64,000 bases of DNA from Blattamonas nauphoetae (lineage: Eukaryota > Preaxostyla > Oxymonadida), in contig JARBJD010000015.1 of assembly GCA_033064195.1 (NCBI GenBank), positions 186,001-250,000 on the forward strand, in the 5' to 3' direction. The notes under the pieces were generated by a model. It searched no databases. It was not told the DNA's origin and saw only the letters and a list, made by a program, of their open reading frames with translations. Position 1 is the stretch's first letter. Each line of letters starts with the position of its first letter. The translations under genes and the position numbers were made by a program. This document shows positions 21,817 through 31,178 of the stretch, one piece after another.

Positions 21817-23784
21817 CAATCTCAGAGTTCGTTCCATGAATCAGAACAAACGACAGCGAGACTGAGACGATGTGCACATCCACGCTTTTAAATTCGAGAA
21901 AGGCGGAGTCCACAACAATCATCCCCAACTCACCTCCACTCAGATCAGCCGAGGAAACGTGTAGTTTCGGTTCAAGCAAGCTCCCATTCGACACAATCAC
22001 ACACATTCCTTCCGTCACAGCAATTGGCCAGTCCAGTGTGGTGGAGTTCACGATGAGGAGTGTCAGTTTAGTAAACCCAATTCCTTTCACAATTCGCCAC
22101 ACTTCGTCCATTGTCTTGCATTTATCTTCGTAATCGCCACAGAAGTCACCCACAACACCTGACTCGTCCACGTGGAACACGGGCTCTGGTGGTTTGACGT
22201 CGGTCGTGAATGAGTTCGCGATGAACGAGACAAGTTGAGATGACCCTCCAATCTCCTGCATTCTTGAGAAGGTGTGGGTTGTCCCGTATTGCAGGCCAGT
22301 CTCCCAACCAATACGGACGGGGGCTGTTGAGCTGCAAGCGTTGCTTGACGATGAGCATTCCACTTCCACTTCCGTGTTGTCTGTCAGAGTCAGCTTGTAT
22401 TTTGAGTTGTGGATCGGACCTTCCACTTCAACATTCAAATTCAGTCCGGTTTGAATGGTGTTCGAGAATGTGGAGTGAATCGCAGTCACTCAGACATTCG
22501 AAGGAACTTTGAAGGTGATGTCATTGTTCAGCAGCAATTCTGTTCCGTTCGACACTGAAGCGATTGAATACATCTCACCGAAAACAAGAGAATTGAGTGA
22601 GGCTGTCGCAGCTATTTTGAAGCGAACTGTGAACGATGTGGCTGACTTGCGTGTGATGTTTGGGGTTGCCACAGAGGATTCACCTTTGACGGTGACGGTG
22701 GAGATTGGTGATGGGAGGACTCGGCCCAGGAATTCGAGTTCAACGAGAGTCTCTCCACTGAGGAGTGTGGCCGAAATGAGCTTTTCGACGCGTGCTGGTT
22801 CAGTTGGAACAGCAATTTTCAGATTCGGGGTGAGGGTTGGGTGATGAGAGTCTGAACATGCGACTGCTGTGATTGTGTAAGTCTTCCCAAAATCTCATTC
22901 GATCGTCTCGCTTTCATCCATCGAGTAAACAACAGCTGTGGCCTCTCCATTCACACCCTCCGCATCGAACACAGCGGTCACTGTCGATGTGTTTGACCCA
23001 TCAGTCACGGTCAGCGTGTACGGACTCGCAATCATCTTCTCTCCAACCAGTTTGATCGTCACCACGTCTTTCTTCAAGTCCGAAAATGTGATCGTGCCCA
23101 CACTCTTCAACGATGGACGGTTCGGAGTGGTGAAGAGGAGGCGAGGAGGGTCGAAGATGAGAGCCTTGTTTGGGCTGGTTCTGATCACTTGATCAATCTC
23201 ATATGTCGTGTCGAAATCCAGAATCGCGTGTTCACCCTGCAGCTTCAATCCAAGTTTGGTGGAGAACAGGTTTTCCCCTGCTTGGGTGTTGAGAAAATCA
23301 ACAACCATCCAGAAATTCGGGATGCCTTTAATTGACACTTTGAACGATCCTGCCGCGAGTGTTCGCGCTTTCAGAGAGAAGAAAGCGTCGAACTCAGAGT
23401 CAATACTTTCGCATATCGCTTGCACGATTCGGGGAGGATTTGGAGTGGCGAGTACAGCACCGTTTGTGTCGACGATCGATTCCTTCCATCCAAAAGTGAC
23501 GAGGGAGTAGTTCGCTTCGTACTGCAGCGGTTCCCACTCTCCAAAAGAGACGTCGATTGGGGTTGAGGTCACTGCAGAAGAGAAGTCAAACGAGATCATT
23601 CGGTTGATTGGAGGAGGAGAGTCCTCGTTCGGCATTTCGTACCCGTTCGAGTTATCGACGAGCATCAGAACAGTTCCGCTGATCGGCTGATCAACTTTCA
23701 GTGCCACCTTTGCTGTCCTGTTGTCCGTGCTCACTATGCTGCTCATTGACGGAACTTTCAACTTATTCTGGGCACCAATAAAGT

Positions 23785-26030
23785 GGTTAAGTATAGGCGC
23801 AGATCCGATTTTCGCTACGCGCAGATCCATTTTTTTGGATACGCGCAGATCCAAACGGATACGCGCAGATCCAAAATTGGATTGGTTCTGTTCAAATTTT
23901 TGGCTGGTTTTTGTCTCAGAAAACTTCACTATGGATTGATTTTCTATCAAACATCTTTCAGAAGAACAAATCGTTAGAAAAAGTTGATAAATGGTGCAAG
24001 GTGATTCCTAAATAAGTAAATGTCGCATGTTGCTTTTTACAGAGATGGTCCTGGATGATAGATCGAAAATTCTGGTTGTGATTCATGATTTTGGTCAAAG
24101 GGCACCCCATCGTCGTGCATTCGTTTGTATTCAATCAGTTTCTTGTGTTTGTTGTTTCTGCCCTTTTGGGAGGTCGTGCGACACATCCGACGGATGATGT
24201 AATACACAAAGACCACTGCAGTGAAGGCTGTTGTGGTGATTGCTGAAAAAAGCCTGTCGTGTTCACTTTATCCTTGTTTTGCGCCAACATTGCGAAATCG
24301 AGTGTGGGGACGAGAACTAACCGGAAGAAAATCCTGACTTCGATCACTCGCACAAAGCTCTTCAGCATGTCCAGGGAAAGCGGGGGCGGGTCGCGGTACC
24401 AGCGGAGTATGGCCGTGTTGTCGACCCAATGTTGGAGGAAGAAGAAAACGGCGAGGGTGGGGATGGCAAGCGGCATGATGTGGGAGAAGATGCAGCCGAT
24501 CATGAAAAGATACATCAGGGAACTCATACGCTCAGCGACGGGCCGTGGCGATGGTGTTCGGGAGAAGTTAAGTTCGGGTTGATCTTTCTTATCTGCGGCA
24601 AACCAGGTCGGAAAATTGAGAAGGCGATCAACAGGATGCAGCAATTCGAAGACGAAATCAAGAACAGAGTCGAGAATGATGTTCATATAGATGGTGGACA
24701 CGCTCTGCTCGTACCAATGGAAGGAGAGCAAGTAGGAGCCTGTAAAGGGTTGCATCCGCTTCCCATCCACATACGCTTGATTGGGCATCAGGATAGTCAG
24801 GAAAATAACGACAAGAAAGTTGAGAGAGAAGGTTCAAAGGAACTGGCGGAATGACTGCCCAGAATGCGTTGCTGATTGGGAAAGGGCACCTGAAATCCTC
24901 CCACCTGACGAAACAATCATTCGGATGATGTATTTCACGATCGAGTTGACAATGGCGATGAGAGCGGTAAGGAAGAAATCGCTGGAGTATTGGAGGGTTG
25001 ATCTTTTGATGACAATAATGATGACAATTCCAATGATAATTCCGATCTGGAAGAGATGTGAGAAGGAGGACAAGGATCCATACCAAAGAATATAAAGTAA
25101 GGAAGAATGGTCGCACAGCTTTCGCTTTCTGAGTGATGCCGATATTCTCGAACAGGACATCAGAAGGATCCGGGGCACATGACACGTGAATGACGTTGCC
25201 GCCGATTGAGCTGGAGGAATTGGAGGAAAGATGAGAGATGAGAACAAAAATGTTGAATCATATCAAAAAAGGAAGAATAACCAAATAATTGTCATAGGAT
25301 AACATGCATTCAAGATAATTGACGATGTGAGGGTCATACAGTTCCTTAATTTGTCCATTTTGGATCTCAAGGCAGTTTCGTGAGTAACTCTCTTCGTACA
25401 CACTCAACACGCGATCGACAGCCCATGAATGTCGAAAGGTGACAAACGCAAAGCCAGTTGTGTCGTGTTGGACATTGTTTGAAAACTCTGCCCTGGCTTT
25501 GAGGGTATTTGAGAGTTTGTTCAGAAATGATACTGTTCGATGGAGACACCAGAAGTGAGATAAGAATGAAAGAGTGCAGACAGTGGGTATTTTTGAAACA
25601 ATGTTTCCTACTTTCATCTGGTGAGAGAAGGAGGTGGACGAGTTCCTCGACGCCGTTGATCTTGAAGGAGTGAAGATGAAGGAGCGTGAATGAGTTAATT
25701 TGTTGAAATGTCCAAACATTTGAAGTGAGTCATCGAATGGAGGTGTTGCTCGTGTTTAACACGACTTCAAGAAGAGAAACGAGACTAAGATTCTGGTTGA
25801 TGGGATGATCAACCTTCTCAAAGGACGATACGACAAATTCAGATTTGAGAAAAGCTTCTTAATGTAACAAGGTATTGCGATCGTCCAGAGTGGAATCAAA
25901 TGAAATTGAAATGTATGACACGAAATCCTCACGAAACCATTCAGATCTGCGCGTATCCATTTGGATCTGCGTGTATCCTTTTTTTTAGATCTGCGTGTAG
26001 CGAAAATCGGATCTGCGCCTATACTTAACC
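23785..26030. mobile_element. MULE-like TIR element carrying a channel gene copy (Pack-MULE-like)
   Basis: Long inverted repeats of about 95 bp begin GGTTAAGTATAGGCGCAGAT (23785 rightwards; 26030 leftwards). They contain several copies of a CGCAGATC motif spaced by ACGCGT-like steps. The 9-bp duplication CAATAAAGT flanks it at 23776-23784 and 26031-26039. Long terminal repeats with a 9-bp duplication are typical of Mutator-like elements; this assignment is by structure only. The interior carries a spliced host-type gene copy and no recognisable transposase. It interrupts the surface pseudogene at a Phe-Ile-Gly codon run, where the host frame continues across the duplication. Confidence 0.75.
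24037..25719 (-). pseudogene. TMEM63/OSCA-like channel gene copy inside the MULE-like element
   Basis: Read on the minus strand, segments in order match the cytosolic and membrane parts of the OSCA/TMEM63 (CSC1) osmosensitive cation channel group: an RNA-binding-like strand (TGFAFVTFRHSW), the pre-membrane motif (SCAPDPSDVLFENIG, compare APxPxDIxWENL), several hydrophobic helices, and a late membrane stretch (SHIMPLAIPTLAVFFFLQHW, then LRWYRDPP). An anoctamer-like relative is possible. At least one intron, with acceptor at about 25050, restores frame. The N-terminal half is missing, and an in-frame stop is seen near 24835 unless an unrecognised intron removes it. Introns are retained, so the copy came from genomic DNA rather than from mRNA. 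The final tail ends at the TAA at 24037-24039. Confidence 0.62.
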
Positions 26031-27016
26031 CAATAAAGTCTGGGGTGATGGTGGTCCCGTTATGGATTTTAACGAGAGCTGGATCTTGATAAGTGTCGCA
26101 TTCTGTGATTGACGAGACACCTTGATTTGCAGTTGTCAGCTCAATCCAAAGATCGTGTCCCTGATTGAGTGTTGCAGCATTGTTCTCTCTGAAACGGAGC
26201 GAGGCGAACACAAACCCGCTCTTGACCGAATAAACCGCTCCTCCACTGCCAGTCGCATGGTCCGTCCGGCATTTCTGGAAAAGACAGCTCGAGACTGTGA
26301 CCAGACCCGGTGAGTCTATCAGCGTCAACCCTCCTCCATGTTTGGTGGTTGCAGAGAGGTTGAGGAACACACAATCGGCGATTGTGCTCAGCTTGCAGTT
26401 AGCAATCTGGATTCCTCCGCCTTGCAAGCCAGCTCTTCCCGACACAAACGAGCAGTGCGACACAGACATGGAACACGACGGCGATGGACAGTAAAAGACA
26501 CTTCCGCCCAAACGGTCGGCAGTGCAGCGAAGGAAGGAGCATTTGGCGATTGTGGGGGACGTTGTGGTCTCGTCAGAGTCGATCGCGCCTCCTCGGTCAG
26601 CGTGGATGTCGCGGAAGGTGCAAGTGTCGAACAGAGTGCACGTCTTAAAGAGTTAAGGGTTGAAATGGGTTGTGATGTGTTGGAGATACACGGTGGGAGG
26701 GCCTTCTGTTGGGTCAGCGTCGCTTTCGCATTTCGAGAACGACGAATTCTGACAGCAGACACCACTCCCGAAATTCAGATCCAACAACCCCATTCCATAA
26801 AGATGGTTCGTGCACTCCGAGATCGACGAAGAAATGACTCCTTGAGAGGCGAGAGGGAAGCGTAGATCGTCGCCAATGAAGCGACGATGACTCGTCACGT
26901 TTGTGATCGTTGAAGTTGTCAATGAAACCGATGCTGCCAAAATAGATGGCTGGATGCTGTTTTAGACGAACCCGAAATCAAACAGCGGGCCAGTTGCGAG
27001 AGGCAAGGCGGTATTT

Positions 27017-27465
27017 GTGTAGTTCTCAATGAAATAATCCTCGCGTCACAAAATCGTACTGACGCAGTAATTCTCCTAAAAAATTCTCTTTCTTCGTTTA
27101 TCATCCCTAAATACATCATTTCTGAACTTTTTTCAATTTCATAAAAACATAGAAGTTGTCACGATCAACTCTGAAATCTCACGTTTTTTCAATTTTTCTC
27201 TTTAATGGATGTATTTTGTCCATTGTTTCACATAGAGACCTCTTTTTTTGTTGTTTTCCATCCTTTCCCTGTCTTTGAACTTGTTTTGCAATAAAAAGTG
27301 TGCAAAAATGTGCTGATCTTAGAAAGGCCATTTCATGCGCGATCAGGCTTGAAATCTATAAATTCACCTTTCTTATGTGTACTCAACAACTAAATCTGAA
27401 TTCAGTAAAATTTGATTTTTTTCCACGCTCATATATTATTTGCATCATTTCATTGAGATTTACAC
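27017..27465. mobile_element. 449-bp TIR element (MITE-like) with 4-bp duplication
   Basis: The ends are GTGTAG-TTCTCAATGAAATA on the left and GTGTAAATCTCAATGAAATG on the right strand, an imperfect inverted repeat of about 20 bp. ATTT is duplicated at 27013-27016 and 27466-27469. The interior is AT-rich with no coding sequence. It splits a Gln-Asn-Thr codon run of the surface pseudogene, and the host frame closes once one ATTT is counted. Superfamily unassigned. Confidence 0.72.
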
Positions 27466-28168
27466 ATTTTGGAACGAGAGTCCACTCCCAATAATCGACA
27501 GAATACCCCTTGCCTGATCAGCATCTCTTCCCAAAATGCTGTTCTCCGACAACTCAGTCACTGGGTACTTGTCATCGTGTTGTATGGCTGCAACAAGTGG
27601 CAGAGATGATGTTTGTTTCCATGTCACCTTCGTGTTTACAACAATCAGCATCGAATTGAATGTGGATGTATACGTTGACAATAAGGGACTTACGTTCGAA
27701 GCGGGGCTGATCTCACAGCTGAATATCGACAGCGATGATTGGTGAAGTGTCGCAACAGAACAGTGCTCTCCATGGCATATCAATCGAAGCGAAGAGAGTC
27801 CAACTGTGCTGTTTGTTACAATCAGCATCGAAGAGAGTTCAGAACTCAAAGGTTTCTGATTGTCTTCAGCTCGGTTCGAAACGATTGATGTTGAATGAGC
27901 TCCAAGAATCGATATGTTGACCGATCTCATGACAAATCCGAAGAGAGGGTATTGACCGTGGAGAAGGATTGGTTCGTTTCTGTGCTCTATGTTTGAGCTC
28001 CTTGTTTCAGTCAATTCTTCCAGAATTGGTTTCAGGTTCAACAAAGTCCCTTCAGGGATTGTCTCAGCATCAATCGTCAAAGAGAAGAGGGAAATTAGGC
28101 ATGGGCAGTGGTCGGTCTGAAAGCATCGAGTCCAGTCCCTAAAAATAAAACAGTCGGCGACTTTTTTG

Positions 28169-28243
28169 AAGTGCCCTTTAGTCGAGTGGTAGCACGGAAG
28201 CTTTTTGCTCCCCGGACCCAGGATCGAATCCTGCCTGGGACAC
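28169..28243 (+). tRNA. tRNA-like sequence, probably a pseudogene
   Basis: An A-box-like TAGTCGAGTGG and a B-box-like GGATCGAATCC lie at tRNA-like spacing. The T-stem has four of five pairs. The anticodon loop would carry TTT (Lys), but the anticodon and D stems are poor. The acceptor ends (AGTGCCC and GGGACACT) pair only with a bulge. It lies within the hAT-like element. It could be a decayed tRNA or a tRNA-derived short repeat head. Confidence 0.33.
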
Positions 28244-28603
28244 TTTATTGTTCACTTTTTCTCATTTTTGATTCACAACATCTCTATAATTAGTTCATCT
28301 CATATTTCTCGAAATTAAAGTGGAATTGTTTGTGGATCAAGAGTCCCTGAGTCGGTCTGTCCTTCCCCAACATCGGACAAAAAATCGGCCTGTCCGACCG
28401 ACACCGACTCTCCCTCTTTGTTTTGACAACATTACTACGACTCCAGATGAAGAGAAAATGGTATTCTATTTCTTCTCAAGACATCCCAATCACTTTCTCT
28501 CGTGATCTCGCTCAAGATAGTCTGTCGTCCCACTACCGAATCGGATCATGACACCATTTTGGATATAATCTCAAAGAATCCGATCCTTCTCATCTTGAAG
28601 GAA

Positions 28604-30800
28604 AATGAAGGTGTCGAAACGAGCCGACACGATCGTATTCGAAGACGAGCGACAAATTGTTAAATTGACGAAGAGGAGGAATGAAAACAATTATCCGGCC
28701 GATATTTGCTGAAAACCCTGATTTCTCCTTTCCAATGGGTACTTTGATAGCAGCAGGCTGGGTACGCAAGCATTGCATATGTGGGCACAAATCCCGGACC
28801 AAAGACACAGATCGAACAGTGTGACATTTCACCTCGCTTTAATCCATGTATTGCACTGTTTTTCGTCTATTCTGGACAGATTTGTGGAGAGAGCAGCTGT
28901 AAAGTGTCATACACGTTCATCCGAGAACCTGGCCAAGAACTCAAGCCGGATGAACACAAATTGACATACCAGGAGGCTTCAAACTACATTAATCAGTATC
29001 TATATCCATTTCATCTTCTTTCTCCTTCATTTTCCTCTTGATATTGCTCATTAGATCGTTCACACAAACAGTCCATCCTCGACCTGCTATTAATCGACAT
29101 CCTCAGTTGCAAGGCTGTATCATAATGTGGACTATGTTTTTGCCCTAATTTTCTGCTCACAACCAATCTGGGTCACTGGCGAACTCGAACCACAAGCCAT
29201 TCCTCTCATCTGTCCTCAATTTTGCTTCAGATTCCTCGGTCATGATTCGATTGGACTTTAAGAACAACATAATAGTGGATTTGTTCTGATCGGTTTTCAG
29301 TCATTCTTTCAAACAAGCTTCACAACGTGTCAAAAGGAACAGCTCATTGACAACAATCTGAACTGGCTGACACACACGTGAAAGATTGGAGAAACAGATT
29401 GATCTTCCATTCATTGAAGATGCATGAAATGGTGGAGGAAACAAGAGGCCGAAGAACAGTTCTCCAGCCTCTAATGAAGATGTTTTCCTGAAACTCTGAA
29501 ATGTCTCCAATATCGAATTGGTCTCCAACAAACAGAACAATACGGTGCTATTAACAAAATATTTGGAACCTTCGCCTGTTTACTCAACATTGACGAAGTT
29601 AGATGGACACTTCACAACCAATCGCTCATTACCAACTGTAATTGAACGACAATACCAGGGATAGACTACAACCGATCAGGCAGAAGAAATCATTTCCAAG
29701 GACCTCCAAAAAGCCCGTCAGAAGGAAGCTCAGAAGAAGTCGAAGGGAGACGAATAAATCAAACATGATCTGACGGTTCATGATTGGATCGCACTGAACA
29801 CAACACACAGTGGAATCCCTTTTCAAATTGAAGTTGTCACAAAACACCTCAACTCCGGAAATTCACATGCTGAGCTGACAGAGATGAAAGAAAATACAAC
29901 GACGCCATTCCTCGAAGGACTGCACTAATACACTGTCAAACGCAAGAACATTACTCAAACAATTGATCTGACCTCTTCACAACACATTGAATAACATCCT
30001 GAAGTGGAAGTTGACATGCGCTTGAATGCACTTGAATTCGAGGCAAACGTTCAGATTGTGCTGAAAACACCCGGAAAAAACAATGTCCACGATCTTGTTG
30101 TGCTCACCCAGACCGTCTTCTACCAAACATCAGGTGGCCAAGACCACAACAACGGAAAGCTCACCCTATTCTTCCCCAAGCCTGAAAGAAGTCGATCCGA
30201 AGGCTCGTTCGCTGAAATCCTCGCCGATCGCACCGCAGCTGTGTTTGATGTGGTCGACCTTGGGAAGGCTGGACATTGTGTCACACACCAGATCGTCCCT
30301 GCCCTAACCGAGCAACACGTCCACAATTCAGAGTTCTCGCGTTTGGACAGATCGACAAAGAACGACGCTACCAGCTTGCCTGCCATCACACTGCCACCCA
30401 TCTCATCCACTGCGCTGCCCACACAGTGCATCGACAGCACGTATGGCAGACCTCAGCCAAAACGACAGTCGTGCAGGCCCATCTGGATATCACCCACTTC
30501 GCTGCTCTGAAAGATGAGGAAATGGAACTGATCGAAGACTACACCAACAAGCTGGCGACAGAGGAGCTGGTGCTGTGTGCGTTCAGCAACATGTGACATG
30601 GGCAGCTGACGGAGTCCGAAGCGTTGGCACAACGCTTCTTCCACTGCTTCAAACGGCTCGATACGCAAACACCGACATAACAGACTGCACTCATCCACCT
30701 CACAATCTCTCAAAACGACGTAGGCTGTTGTTTCTTTTTGATTCACTGTCCAGCACCTTTTCTCTGTTTTCATGGACAAACTCAACTATTTGCCGTTGAT
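28604..30800 (+). pseudogene. Archaeal-type alanyl-tRNA synthetase pseudogene
   Basis: Blocks appear in the right order for an archaeal-type AlaRS. An N-terminal GWVRKHCICGHKSRTKDTDR corresponds to the RK-C-x-x-CG-x-x-FWT-D block. Class II core remnants follow at about 29160-29480 (CFRF-x-x-x-DS-x-GL, then an NGGGN block). The editing domain (about 30000-30600) has QTVFYQTSGGQ and then HHTATHLIHCAAH, the zinc HxxxH motif. The blocks lie in more than one frame with several in-frame stops, so it is dead. AlaRS charges tRNA-Ala and clears mischarged Ser/Gly. Archaeal-type AlaRS has been proposed as laterally acquired in diplomonads and parabasalids; whether this copy shares that origin is untested. 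It lies wholly within the hAT-like element. Confidence 0.7.
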
Positions 30801-31178
30801 TTTTCTTCCCACACACAAGCACATATTCACTGTTCTTTAATCTAGTTTTACAAATCAATCTCAAGGAATCAGAGACACAAATTGTGAGAAATGGGTACGA
30901 TCGTCAGGAAAAGCAGTCGGTCGGTCGACGAGCAGTCGGACCGACCGCTGCCCATGCCTAAGGGAAATAAGGAGGGGGACACCAAGAAAGAAATAATGAT
31001 GCGTTTTGATGGAGAAGATCGATCCAACACAAATTGATCGGCACATAATACGTACAATTTGTCCTGCTTTCTCGTCGTTCTTCATCATCTGTTCGAGGTA
31101 GTTTCCCAATCCTTCAGAGAAAAGAGTAGGGATCATCCTGATCAGAACTATCCAATGATATTTCGATCTCCCCATTAA

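Larger units (their letters stand above)
28096..30960. mobile_element. hAT-like element carrying a decayed alanyl-tRNA synthetase
   Basis: Terminal inverted repeats begin TAGGCATGGGCAG at both ends and continue into GGTCGGTC. The 8-bp duplication AGGGAAAT lies at 28088-28095 and 30961-30968. A TAGG-start, GGGCA-containing terminus with an 8-bp duplication is the hallmark of the hAT superfamily. Subterminal GGTCGGTC motifs recur near both ends (28350-28410 and 30920-30945), as in hAT transposase-binding regions. No transposase is seen. The interior holds a tRNA-like sequence and an AlaRS pseudogene. The insertion lies in the signal-peptide codons of the surface pseudogene, where the host frame continues across the duplication. 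Confidence 0.8.
13094..31045 (-). pseudogene. Beta-helix type I surface protein pseudogene, split by five insertion loci
   Basis: Six host segments on the minus strand make one gene, in order: 31045-30961 (ATG and signal peptide, FLGVPLLISL), 28095-27466, 27016-26031, 23784-21817, 17256-16470 and 13583-13094. The last holds the transmembrane helix and cytoplasmic tail (LLLILLIIILIVWRR). The segments match the ectodomain, Ig-like part, membrane helix and tail of the intact protein at 7727-11428 in the same order. Across the insertions at 30961, 27466 and 26031 the reading frame continues once one copy of the target-site duplication is counted. Apart from the insertions there are in-frame stops at about 26962-26964 (TAA), 26653-26655 (TAA), 22895-22897 (TGA) and 22490-22492 (TGA). 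The gene is dead and evidently tolerated repeated insertion. The start is divergent from 31179, about 130 bp away. Confidence 0.82.

Noticed and set aside
26653-26964. In-frame TAA/TGA in the surface gene as evidence for a reassigned genetic code
   Set aside because: All intact genes in the window use TAA, TAG and TGA only as terminators. The stops are confined to sequences that are also broken by insertions.
28169-28243. Functional tRNA-Lys
   Set aside because: A- and B-box-like sequences are present, but the D, anticodon and acceptor stems are too poor. Listed as tRNA-like only.
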